Numbered from the stretch's first letter, positions 1-5,613 are shown. The stretch is 7,398 nt of DNA from Rhodospirillaceae bacterium (GCA_018660305.1 JABJKO010000097.1:1-7398); one strand, 5' to 3'. Notes: generated from the sequence alone by a model not told the origin. Numbers and translations: made by a program.

Positions 1-505
1 CCGCCCCCTGATCGATGGTCGATTGGGTGACAAAACCGCGAATACCGGTTTCCAGGGCGGCGCGGCCCATCTCATCGGGATGCGGGCCGCCGGCTTCGGC
101 AAAACAGGTGGTGCCCACCGTGATCATGTCGGCATAGCACGTAAGCCCGCTCAGAAAAATTTCCTCGGGGGTGAGCATGGCCTCGAACGGGATATAGTAA
201 TTCTTCCAGATAGGAATCTTGATTTTTTCCCGCCGTGCGATTTCGGCGATCTTGCCGCGTAGAAAATGCTGTGCCGTGTGCACATGGGTGTCGATGAGGC
301 CCGGCATGGCGATCCTGCCTCTGCCATCGATCGTAGAGGCCGCATGGAAAAGTGTGGCCGCTTCCGATTTTGTGCCGATCCAGTGAATGCGATTGCCGCG
401 GATCGCGATGGCGCCATCCGCCACGATGGTTCCGGCCTGATCGAGGCACACGATGTCGGCGCCGGTGATGAGAAGATCGACGGCCTCTCGTTGGTCACCC
501 GTCAT
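1..505 (-). CDS. Amidohydrolase family protein (MTA/SAH deaminase / AtzA-TrzN-like), N-terminal 168 residues, cut by left edge
   Basis: This is the N-terminal part of a cytosolic metal-dependent hydrolase; the frame is open to base 1. Residues 9-60 form the usual N-terminal beta-sandwich, with the repeated pattern of a short strand, then DG and a G-N-R-I turn. The next motif, MPGLIDTHVHTAQHFLRG (67-84), carries the first metal ligands, H74 and H76, and the LLRG-like tail typical of the MTA/SAH-deaminase/AtzA/TrzN branch. The segment TPEEIFLSGLTCYADMITVGTTCFAE (112-137) is also typical of that branch. Members deaminate or dechlorinate purines, pyrimidines or triazines; the actual substrate cannot be told here. 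Later metal ligands lie off the window. The ATG at 505-503 is preceded by AAGGA (519-515), nine bases upstream. It follows the binding-protein gene by 89 bp on the same strand, so co-transcription is likely, with a hairpin between them. Confidence 0.88.
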   Translation of the reverse strand, partial: MTGDQREAVDLLITGADIVCLDQAGTIVADGAIAIRGNRIHWIGTKSEAATLFHAASTIDGRGRIAMPGLIDTHVHTAQHFLRGKIAEIARREKIKIPIWKNYYIPFEAMLTPEEIFLSGLTCYADMITVGTTCFAEAGGPHPDEMGRAALETGIRGFVTQSTIDQGA

Positions 506-546
506 GGATCTGCATCCTTACGTGCCTGTTCCAGGGGGATGTGGAG

Positions 547-578
547 ACAACCGGGACCGGCGAACCGGTCCCGGTTGT
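547..578 (-). terminator. Strong intercistronic hairpin (14-bp perfect stem, 4-base loop)
   Basis: The arms at 547-560 and 565-578 are perfectly complementary and enclose CGAA, which reads UUCG in the minus-strand transcript. The stem starts 16 bases after the stop of the binding-protein gene and ends 27 bases before the Shine-Dalgarno of the amidohydrolase. Neither side has a T-tract, so it is not a textbook intrinsic terminator. In transporter operons such hairpins commonly protect the binding-protein mRNA from 3' decay and lower expression of the next gene. That role is an inference; the structure itself is plain in the sequence. Confidence 0.65.
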
Positions 579-594
579 TCTCGCAGACGCTGCC

Positions 595-1626
595 CTATTT
601 GAGGCTGCGATAGACTTCCTGCATCAAAGTGGCGTCAGCCAACTTCGACACCGGCGGCAGGTTTTTCCGGCCACTTGCCTTGGCGGCCGCATAAAGCGGT
701 CCGGCAATGGTCGCCGGATCGATGACTAGCATTTTTTGCTTCGGATTATTGGGATCTTTCATCATGCCGACCTGGATCTGGTTCTGGCGCAGCTGTTGTT
801 TGGGGTTCAACCCCAAATCGGCACCATATTTTTTAACAGCCAAATTGGCGGCAACTTTGGGATCCTTCGCATTGTCGATCCAGCCCCGCGTCACCGCCCG
901 CAGGAATCCCACGACTTGTGCCCGGTTGGACTTCAGATATTTGCGCGTCGTAAAGATGATGGTGCCATAGGACCGGTAGCCGAGATCGGCGAAGGACACG
1001 AAGTGGAAATCCTTGCCCCGTTTGAGACCCTTCAACTCAAGGGCCACTGCCTGGTTGGTGCCAAAGGCGGTGTAGCCCGCGCCCTGCTTGTTGAGCAGCG
1101 GCTCCGGCGAGTAACCGGCCGGCACGGCCTGCCAGTTGTTGGGCAGATTGTTGAGCTTCAGCGTTGCCGTGATGGCTTTACGTTCCTTGGCGCCCTGGGC
1201 GAGGATTTTCTTGCCGACGATATCGGAGGCTTTCTTGATGGGATCACCACCCAGCGACAGGATGCCCAGCGGAGACACCGAGAAGGTCGCGGCGATCAGG
1301 ACGAAATCATTGCCCCGCGATACGGCATCGAGGAACGGCAGCCAGCCGCCATAGCCAATATCGATCTTGCCGGCGGCCAGGGTCACCAGAGGCTTGGGCG
1401 CGTTGGGCCCGCCGGGGAAATATTTGATGTTCAGCTTTTCCTTGGCGAAATAGCCTTTTTCCAGACCCAGCCAGACGCCGCCATATTCGACATTGGGGAT
1501 CCAGCTCATGCCAACCCGGACTGTCTTCATCCCTTGTGCGTTGGCGGCGGGCGCGACGCCCGTTAGCGTGATCGAGGCAGTCAGAAGAGCTGCGCCGACC
1601 AATGTAAGAGTACTTCTGCGTTTCAT
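595..1626 (-). CDS. ABC transporter substrate-binding protein, NMT1/SsuA (nitrate/sulfonate/thiamine-precursor) family
   Basis: This is a 343-residue periplasmic solute-binding protein. Residues 1-30 are a Sec signal peptide: MKRR, a hydrophobic core, then the ANA cleavage site before Q31. The mature part begins with VRVGMSWIPNVEYGG, followed by LEKGYF (55-60) and AAGKIDIGYGG (84-94). This is the hallmark order of the NMT1/THI5/SsuA fold: W-x-P-N, EKGYF, then GK-x-DIG. Length is normal for the family. The start is ATG 1626-1624 with GGGAGA (1638-1633) seven bases upstream. Family ligands include nitrate, alkylsulfonates, taurine and aminopyrimidine thiamine precursors. The W-x-PN start resembles the pyrimidine-precursor branch, but the ligand is not assignable. 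There is no permease or ATPase in the window. Its neighbours suggest it feeds the downstream amidohydrolase and is controlled by the divergent LysR regulator. Confidence 0.93.
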   Translation of the reverse strand: MKRRSTLTLVGAALLTASITLTGVAPAANAQGMKTVRVGMSWIPNVEYGGVWLGLEKGYFAKEKLNIKYFPGGPNAPKPLVTLAAGKIDIGYGGWLPFLDAVSRGNDFVLIAATFSVSPLGILSLGGDPIKKASDIVGKKILAQGAKERKAITATLKLNNLPNNWQAVPAGYSPEPLLNKQGAGYTAFGTNQAVALELKGLKRGKDFHFVSFADLGYRSYGTIIFTTRKYLKSNRAQVVGFLRAVTRGWIDNAKDPKVAANLAVKKYGADLGLNPKQQLRQNQIQVGMMKDPNNPKQKMLVIDPATIAGPLYAAAKASGRKNLPPVSKLADATLMQEVYRSLK

Positions 1627-1652
1627 TTGATGTCTCCCAGGAATTTGCCGGA

Positions 1653-1667
1653 CCGTAATCGATACGG
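1653..1667. promoter_or_regulatory. Inverted repeat in the leader of the binding-protein gene
   Basis: CCGTA (1653-1657) and TACGG (1663-1667) form perfect 5-bp arms around ATCGA-like spacing, 27 bases upstream of the binding-protein start codon. It lies between that start and the main divergent palindrome. It could be a second site for the divergent LysR protein, which often binds at two spaced positions. A chance occurrence of so short a repeat is quite possible. Confidence 0.25.
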
Positions 1668-1752
1668 CGTTCTATAAACGCGGCTGCATACTCCCCATTA
1701 TTGGTGTTTTGGCATGCCGACCCCGAAAGGGTACCGCATCAGTTTCCATAGT

Positions 1753-1769
1753 AAACAATAGAATTGTTT
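1753..1769. promoter_or_regulatory. Candidate LysR operator: perfect 7-3-7 inverted repeat in the divergent promoter region
   Basis: AAACAAT (1753-1759), spacer AGA and ATTGTTT (1763-1769) form a perfect palindrome. It lies 47 bases upstream of the lysR-type start and 126 bases upstream of the binding-protein start. LysR-type proteins usually bind an AT-rich interrupted dyad in the region shared with a divergent target and repress their own gene from there; position and symmetry fit. Binding by the adjacent regulator is an inference. Confidence 0.5.
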
Positions 1770-1773
1770 TGTG

Positions 1774-1803
1774 ATTATATAGGTTTTAGCTATGCCCTGA
1801 AAA
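1774..1803 (-). promoter_or_regulatory. Possible promoter for the binding-protein/amidohydrolase operon
   Basis: On the minus strand a perfect TATAAT lies at 1779-1774, with a weak -35-like TTTCAG about 17 bases upstream. The palindrome at 1753-1769 would sit just downstream, around the transcription start, leaving a leader of roughly 140 bases before the binding-protein gene. The -35 match is poor, as is usual for activator-dependent promoters, so this is only a candidate. Confidence 0.25.
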
Positions 1804-1816
1804 TGGATCATGTGCC

Positions 1817-2704
1817 GTGAATATTCGCCAACTGGAGTGTTTCCGGGAAATCCTGGTAACCGGCACGGTGACCGGTGCCGCCAAGGCTCTGGGCATATCC
1901 CAACCGTCTGCCAGCAGCCTGATCGCCAATCTTGAACGCGAGCTTGGCTTCGCGCTATTCAAACGGGCGCGGGGCCGGCTGGAAGCAACGCCCGAGGCGC
2001 AGTATCTGTCATCGGATATCCAGCGAACCCTCGATAGTCTCGAATTGACCACCCAGCGTGCCGAACAGATCCGCGATCAGCGTGTTGGCAATCTCGTCAT
2101 TGCGACCTATCCGGATATCGCCATCGATTTCCTGCCTAAAGTGATCAGCCGGTTTCGCGACGACCGGCCCGAATTGCGGGTGACCATCCTGGCAAGGCGG
2201 TCGGAAATGATGCGCGGGCTGTTGCCCACACAGCTCTATGATTTGGCCATTGTCGAATGGTCCACCGAGCACCCGTCGGTGGAGATGGAGGGGTTCCAGT
2301 TCGACTGCGTCTGCGCTATGCCGGAAAATCATCCGCTGGCCCGCCGGCGGAAGATCCGTCCCGGTGATCTGGACGGCTTACCGTTCGTATCGTTGCTGCC
2401 GGAGCATGAGATCTATGCACAGACGGAGCAGGCTTTCGCGGCGCACGGCGCCGACCTCAATATAGCCGTTGAAACCCAGACCATGGAATCGGTCAGCGCC
2501 TTTATCCGCCATGGCGCGGGTGTCGGTTTGCTCGACCCGCTGACCGCCAAACGATACGTCGGTGATGGCCTCATTGTGCGTCCGTTTGAGCCGTCCATAC
2601 CTCACAAAATCGCCCTGGTGCTGCCCCGCGACCGTCTGCGGTCGGTTATTCTTGAGGAATTCATTGCCTCGTTAAAGGCGGCCTTCGCGGCTCTGGACAG
2701 CTAG
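1817..2704 (+). CDS. LysR-type transcriptional regulator
   Basis: This is a 295-residue LysR-type regulator of standard length. Residues 1-60 are the winged helix-turn-helix: MNIRQLECF, then a helix-turn-helix centred on AAKALGISQPSASSLIANLE (21-40), then LFKRARGRL. After the linker helix, residues about 90-290 form the two-lobed effector-binding domain. GVGLLDPLTA (235-244) resembles the motif of LysR proteins that sense opines, amino acids and related compounds. The start is GTG 1817, since an in-frame stop (TAG 1787-1789) lies just upstream with no ATG between. Ribosome binding is weak, with GGA at 1805-1807. It is transcribed divergently from the substrate-binding protein across 190 bp containing a palindrome, the classic layout for LysR control of the neighbouring operon plus autoregulation. 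The dioxygenase follows 94 bp downstream on the same strand and could share the regulation. Confidence 0.93.
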   Translation: MNIRQLECFREILVTGTVTGAAKALGISQPSASSLIANLERELGFALFKRARGRLEATPEAQYLSSDIQRTLDSLELTTQRAEQIRDQRVGNLVIATYPDIAIDFLPKVISRFRDDRPELRVTILARRSEMMRGLLPTQLYDLAIVEWSTEHPSVEMEGFQFDCVCAMPENHPLARRRKIRPGDLDGLPFVSLLPEHEIYAQTEQAFAAHGADLNIAVETQTMESVSAFIRHGAGVGLLDPLTAKRYVGDGLIVRPFEPSIPHKIALVLPRDRLRSVILEEFIASLKAAFAALDS

Positions 2705-2739
2705 AGCAGTATCTCCCGTCGAAAAACAGGGGTGGCCCG

Positions 2740-2752
2740 AGGCACGTTGCCT
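2740..2752. repeat. Short hairpin after the lysR-type gene
   Basis: AGGCA (2740-2744), CGT and TGCCT (2748-2752) form a perfect 5-bp stem with a 3-base loop. GGGG (2729-2732) and CCCC (2755-2758) could extend it as an outer stem around internal mismatches. No T-run follows, so termination is doubtful. It may be part of a leader structure for the downstream dioxygenase. Confidence 0.3.
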
Positions 2753-2756
2753 ATCC

Positions 2757-2782
2757 CCCCCAAATTTGTGGTATATTGGGGG
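2757..2782 (+). promoter_or_regulatory. Inverted repeat immediately upstream of the dioxygenase Shine-Dalgarno
   Basis: CCCCCAA (2757-2763) and TTGGGGG (2776-2782) are perfect 7-bp arms around a 12-base AT-rich loop. The right arm ends two bases before the GGAGGA Shine-Dalgarno at 2785-2790. The loop and right arm contain a -10-like TATATT (2772-2777), with TTGCCT (2747-2752) 19 bases upstream as a poor -35. The site could be an operator over a promoter or an RNA stem next to the ribosome-binding site. The symmetry is clear; its function is open. Confidence 0.4.
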
Positions 2783-2798
2783 CCGGAGGAAACCGCCC

Positions 2799-3857
2799 AT
2801 GACACCCAATAACTGGGAACGCACCGATGTCAAACGTGAGCCGGCCCAACTCGGTAAACCGTTGGTGGACCCCGCCGAATGGTATCCCGACGATATTAAC
2901 GGCTCCGACGCCTGGATTTACACATTGTCCGAGAGCGAACTCGGCGAAATCGAGGCAGCGGTGGCGGGAATCGAGGCGCGCGGTCTTGATATCAAGGACA
3001 TCACAAAGGTGGATTTCCCGCTGCCGGGTTTTGCGGCCGCGCTCGATGATGTGCGGGGCGAATTGCTCGACGGGCGCGGCTTTGCGCTGATCCGTGGACT
3101 CGATCTGGAGCGCTTGACCAAACCGCAATTCGCCGCCGCATTCTGGGGCATCGGGACCCATCTGGGAGAAGTGCTGTCGCAGAATGCCGCCGGTCACCTG
3201 CTGGGACACGTCAAGGATATCGGCGAGGATTACGCGAAAGTGCGGGGCTATATGACCCGCGCATACATGCCGCTCCATTGCGATCAGTGCGATTTTCTGT
3301 CGCTGGCGTGTTTTCACAACGCCAAGTCCGGTGGCGAGCATTTGGTCTGCTCGTCGGTCGCGCTTTACAACGAGATTTTGCGCCGCCGTCCCGATCTCGC
3401 GGAACGGCTCGGCCGGCAATATTACCGCTCACGCAAGAACGAAATTCCGCCCGGAGAAACCGATCCCTGGATAAAGCAGCCAATCTTCGGGTTTCATCAG
3501 GATTATTTCGCCGCCCGTGGCGTCAGCGATGCCATCGATAAGGCCCAAGGACTGCCCGGCGTGCCGCCGCTGACCGATCTGGATCACGAGGCCCTGCAGA
3601 TGTTCCGCGATGTCGCCATCGAGCTTGCCGTTGAGATCCCCTTCGAGCATGGCGATCTGTTTTATCTGTGCAATCACGTGACGCTGCATTCCCGCAAATC
3701 CTTCGAGGATTGGTCCGAACCGGAACGAAAGCGGCACCTTTTTCGGCTGTGGCTGTCGACCAAGGGCGCCCGCCCGTTGCCGCCGGAAGTCGCCGAGCGA
3801 TCAGAAGGCGTATATGTCGACGGCACGGTGTTTACCGCGCCGGTTGATGTAGACTGA
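2799..3857 (+). CDS. TauD/TfdA-like Fe(II)/2-oxoglutarate-dependent dioxygenase
   Basis: This is a 352-residue cytosolic non-haem iron oxygenase, which would couple oxidative decarboxylation of 2-oxoglutarate to substrate hydroxylation. The iron triad is visible: H160 and D162 in MPLHCDQCD (157-165), and the distal H297 in NHVTLHSR (292-299). R312, 15 residues after that His as in TauD, should bind the 2-oxoglutarate carboxylate. GFALIRGL (94-101), AKSGGEHLVCSSVALYNE (175-192) and GDLFYLCNH (285-293) match the TauD/TfdA fold. The start is ATG 2799, with GGAGGA (2785-2790) eight bases upstream. An upstream in-frame TTG at 2766 is rejected because it lies before that Shine-Dalgarno and inside the inverted repeat. 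The substrate is unknown; family members act on taurine, aryloxyacetates, carnitine precursors and many others. Cysteines C161 and C164 flank the iron ligands, which is unusual. It converges on the SDR gene. Confidence 0.92.
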   Translation: MTPNNWERTDVKREPAQLGKPLVDPAEWYPDDINGSDAWIYTLSESELGEIEAAVAGIEARGLDIKDITKVDFPLPGFAAALDDVRGELLDGRGFALIRGLDLERLTKPQFAAAFWGIGTHLGEVLSQNAAGHLLGHVKDIGEDYAKVRGYMTRAYMPLHCDQCDFLSLACFHNAKSGGEHLVCSSVALYNEILRRRPDLAERLGRQYYRSRKNEIPPGETDPWIKQPIFGFHQDYFAARGVSDAIDKAQGLPGVPPLTDLDHEALQMFRDVAIELAVEIPFEHGDLFYLCNHVTLHSRKSFEDWSEPERKRHLFRLWLSTKGARPLPPEVAERSEGVYVDGTVFTAPVDVD

Positions 3858-3860
3858 CAA

Positions 3861-3885
3861 TCGGCCGCGGCGCCGTCGCGGCTGA
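3861..3885. terminator. GC-rich hairpin in the convergent gap between dioxygenase and SDR genes
   Basis: Arms 3861-3869 and 3877-3885 pair over nine positions, with one G-T wobble, around a 7-base loop. They almost fill the 29-bp gap between the two convergent stop codons. There is no T-tract on either strand. The position suggests a shared bidirectional transcription barrier, but its strength as a terminator is doubtful. Confidence 0.4.
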
Positions 3886-3886
3886 G

Positions 3887-4645
3887 CTAACCGCGCCCGA
3901 CCAGTGGCATTTTGGTTGCCATCAAAGTCATAAAGGGAACATTTGCGTCGAGTGGCAGATGCGCCATGTAGAGCACGGCATCGGCCACATGACGGATCTC
4001 CATACGAGGTTCCGCTTGGAGCGATCCGTCGGCCTGGAGAATACCGGCGGCCATGGTCTCGGTCATGTCGGTCGTCGCGTTGCCGATATCAATCTGGCTA
4101 CATGCGACGTCATAGGCTCGTCCATCGAGGGCGATGGATTTGGTGAGCCCGGTGATAGCGTGCTTGGTCGCCGTGTAGGGCGCGGAATGGGGCCGTGGCG
4201 CGTCGGCCGAGATCGAGCCATTATTGATAATTCTGCCGCCCCGTGGATTTTGCGACTTCATGAGTCTGATGGCCGCTTGGGCACACAGGAACGACCCGGT
4301 TAAATTGACATTGACGGCCTCTTGCCATTCTTCATAGGAAAGGTCCTCGATGGGGATCGCCGGCGGCCACAGACCGGCATTGTTAAACAGCAGATCCAGC
4401 CGGCCGAATGTTTGGGCCGTCTCGGCGAATAAATTGTCCACCGCCGCCGGTTCGCTGACGTCGGCCGGACAGACAAGTGTTCGCCCGCCGGAGGAGTCCA
4501 TTGCGGCGGCGGTCTGCTGAAGTGAGTCCGGGGTTCTTCCGGCGAGAACGACTGAATAGCCATCCGCCTGCAGCGCCAGGGCGACGGCACGCCCGATGCC
4601 GCTTCCGGCGCCGGTGATCAGAGCGATATCATTCCTGGGTGACAT
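3887..4645 (-). CDS. Short-chain dehydrogenase/reductase (classical SDR), NAD(P)-dependent
   Basis: This is a 252-residue SDR of standard classical length. The Rossmann cofactor motif TGAGSGIG is at 11-18, AGR at 35-37 puts an Arg after strand beta-2 (favouring NADPH), and D62-V63 contacts adenine. NNAG at 88-91 and the tetrad N114, S144, Y157 and K161 (Y-x3-K) are intact, so it should be an active oxidoreductase on an alcohol or carbonyl. After the active site it reads [11 protein letters not shown] (184-194) instead of the usual PG-containing loop, a variant seen in a recognisable SDR subgroup. The ATG at 4645 is the first possible start, because an in-frame TGA lies three codons upstream; the Shine-Dalgarno is weak (GAGAA). 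The substrate is not predictable. With the dioxygenase converging on it, it could oxidise the hydroxylated product, but there is no operon link to prove that. Confidence 0.93.
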   Translation of the reverse strand: MSPRNDIALITGAGSGIGRAVALALQADGYSVVLAGRTPDSLQQTAAAMDSSGGRTLVCPADVSEPAAVDNLFAETAQTFGRLDLLFNNAGLWPPAIPIEDLSYEEWQEAVNVNLTGSFLCAQAAIRLMKSQNPRGGRIINNGSISADAPRPHSAPYTATKHAITGLTKSIALDGRAYDVACSQIDIGNATTDMTETMAAGILQADGSLQAEPRMEIRHVADAVLYMAHLPLDANVPFMTLMATKMPLVGRG

Positions 4646-4720
4646 GGATTCTCATATCAGGAAAGAGTGACTTTGTTTCCTTGCCCCTCCATGGTAGCCG
4701 TTGCATCCTCCGGCTGCGAG

Positions 4721-4951
4721 TCACCGCGCCGAATAGTAAAACGCTATCTGGCCAAAAATCTTATGATCTCCCAGTCGGCCTTCCAAGATGATATTGGAAA
4801 TCAGGGTTTGCCCGTATAGAATATGGATACCTACTTCGACTATGTTTGACACGCTATCGTGCAGGGTTCGGCTGTCCAAGGCGGGATCAAACACTAAATA
4901 ATAACTCGTTTTGGACGGAAATTCCGATTGTCTGAACACAATATTATTCAT
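4721..4951 (-). CDS. Possible small protein of 76 aa, unrecognised
   Basis: A minus-strand reading frame starts at ATG 4951 and ends at TGA 4721, with a good Shine-Dalgarno GAGGT (4965-4961) nine bases upstream. An in-frame GTG at 4957 is also possible but less well placed. The product begins MNNIVFRQSEFPSK and ends FGQIAFYYSAR. It is a mixed, protein-like sequence with many Ile and Tyr, no signal peptide, no transmembrane segment and no motif I know. Only about half of its codons end in G or C, clearly fewer than in the neighbouring genes, so it is either a recently acquired or orphan gene or not a gene. It lies 75 bp upstream of the SDR on the same strand and starts 24 bp from the divergent response regulator, whose promoter would then lie inside it. 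That overlap argues for caution. Confidence 0.3.
   Translation of the reverse strand: MNNIVFRQSEFPSKTSYYLVFDPALDSRTLHDSVSNIVEVGIHILYGQTLISNIILEGRLGDHKIFGQIAFYYSAR
4916..4926. promoter_or_regulatory. 11-bp perfect palindrome upstream of the response regulator
   Basis: CGGAA, a central A and TTCCG form a perfect odd palindrome 49 bases before the chosen response-regulator start. It could be an operator for autoregulation or for another factor. It is short enough to be chance, and it also lies within the possible small minus-strand gene. Confidence 0.25.
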
Positions 4952-4975
4952 GACCACAACACCTCGGTGACGTCG

Positions 4976-5584
4976 ATGCCATCAGCGTCTCCAACGGTTT
5001 TTGTGATCGACGACGACCCTGCGGTGAGGCAGTCCGCATGCTGGCTCCTCGAATCGGCTGGTCGCCGTGTTGAGGTATTCGAATCAGCGGAAACATTCCT
5101 CGGCATCTATACCCCTGATAGGCCGGGTTGCGTACTGACCGATATCCGGATGCCTGGTCTCGGTGGTCTCCAGCTTCAGGATACGCTGCGCAGTCAGGGC
5201 TATATGATCCCGATCATCATCATGACCGCCTATGGCGATGTATCGCTGGCGGTGCGTGCCATGAAGGCGGGCGCGATCGATTTCCTGGAAAAGCCGTATG
5301 GAGATCAGGCATTGCTGGATTTGATCGAAGACGCGATCAAAAAAGATGAGGTCATTCGCCGGGAACATGAAGAGGCAGCGGCGGCGCGTGGCAAATATGA
5401 ATCGCTAACACCGCGCGAACAACAGGTCATGGATCTGATTGTTCAGGGACGATCCAATAAACAGATGGCGGCGCAACTCAGCATCAGCACCAAGACAATC
5501 GAGGCACACCGCTCCAAGGTAATGGGGAAGATGAGCGCGGGATCGATTGCCGAATTAACGATATTGGCCGGTCTTTTACACTAA
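4976..5584 (+). CDS. FixJ-family response regulator (receiver + LuxR/NarL-type HTH)
   Basis: This is a 202-residue DNA-binding response regulator, the length usual for FixJ. The receiver domain spans about 6-122: acidic pocket VIDDD (10-14), phospho-acceptor D56 in LTDIRMPG, T84 in MTAYGD and K106 in LEKPY are all present. After a charged linker (about 122-142), residues 143-202 form the LuxR-type helix-turn-helix, SLTPREQQVMDLI, then SNKQMAAQLSISTKTIEAHR (160-179). The start is ATG 4976, with GGTGA (4966-4970) five bases upstream. An in-frame TTG at 4928 would add 16 residues not found in FixJ proteins and is not used. Phosphorylation by a PAS-containing kinase should switch on DNA binding. 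The FixL-like kinase gene converges on it with 29 bp between stops, so the pair is probably cognate but separately transcribed. Confidence 0.94.
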   Translation: MPSASPTVFVIDDDPAVRQSACWLLESAGRRVEVFESAETFLGIYTPDRPGCVLTDIRMPGLGGLQLQDTLRSQGYMIPIIIMTAYGDVSLAVRAMKAGAIDFLEKPYGDQALLDLIEDAIKKDEVIRREHEEAAAARGKYESLTPREQQVMDLIVQGRSNKQMAAQLSISTKTIEAHRSKVMGKMSAGSIAELTILAGLLH

Positions 5585-5590
5585 AGACCG
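5569..5590. terminator. Hairpin between the convergent response-regulator and kinase genes
   Basis: CGGTCTTT (5569-5576) and AAAGACCG (5583-5590) form a perfect 8-bp stem with a 6-base loop. The right arm includes the response regulator's TAA stop (5582-5584). The structure is symmetric for both transcripts, but neither side has a following T-tract. A weak bidirectional terminator or an mRNA 3' stem is likely. Confidence 0.4.
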
Positions 5591-5613
5591 TACTACTCTA
5601 GAGCCCTATACAG

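Larger units (their letters stand above)
4646..4975. other. AT-richer 330-bp region between the divergent SDR and response-regulator genes
   Basis: This stretch must carry the promoters for both divergent genes. Base composition falls visibly below that of the flanking genes between about 4730 and 4960. It contains the dyad TTCCAA-N7-TTGGAA (4781-4799), the palindrome CGGAAATTCCG (4916-4926) and a possible small minus-strand gene (4721-4951). No convincing sigma-70 -35/-10 pair was found for the response regulator; TATTAT (4942-4947) is a -10-like hexamer without a proper -35. No tRNA or recognisable riboswitch is seen. Confidence 0.5.

Noticed and set aside
72..498. Two overlapping minus-strand frames (72-449 and 151-498) at the left edge
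   Set aside because: Both are frame-shifted shadows. The real frame starts at 505 and runs off the window, carrying the amidohydrolase metal motif.
736..1566. 276-codon plus-strand open frame opposite the binding-protein gene
   Set aside because: It is fully antisense to a clear NMT1-family gene, and its translation has no recognisable domain. Such long antisense frames are common in GC-rich coding DNA.
1711..1732. GGCATGCC palindrome and ACCC-N5-GGGT repeat in the divergent promoter region
   Set aside because: They are short GC-rich symmetries of a kind expected by chance; the AT-rich 7-3-7 dyad is a better operator candidate.
2766..2798. TTG at 2766 as an earlier start for the dioxygenase
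   Set aside because: It lies upstream of the clear GGAGGA at 2785-2790 and within an inverted repeat. The ATG at 2799 has ideal spacing.
2751..3419. 222-codon minus-strand open frame opposite the dioxygenase
   Set aside because: It lies antisense to a gene with an intact iron triad and strong Shine-Dalgarno, and its composition is that of a mirror frame.
4928..4975. TTG at 4928 as an earlier start for the response regulator
   Set aside because: It adds 16 residues absent from FixJ-type proteins; ATG 4976 with GGTGA five bases upstream gives the usual length.
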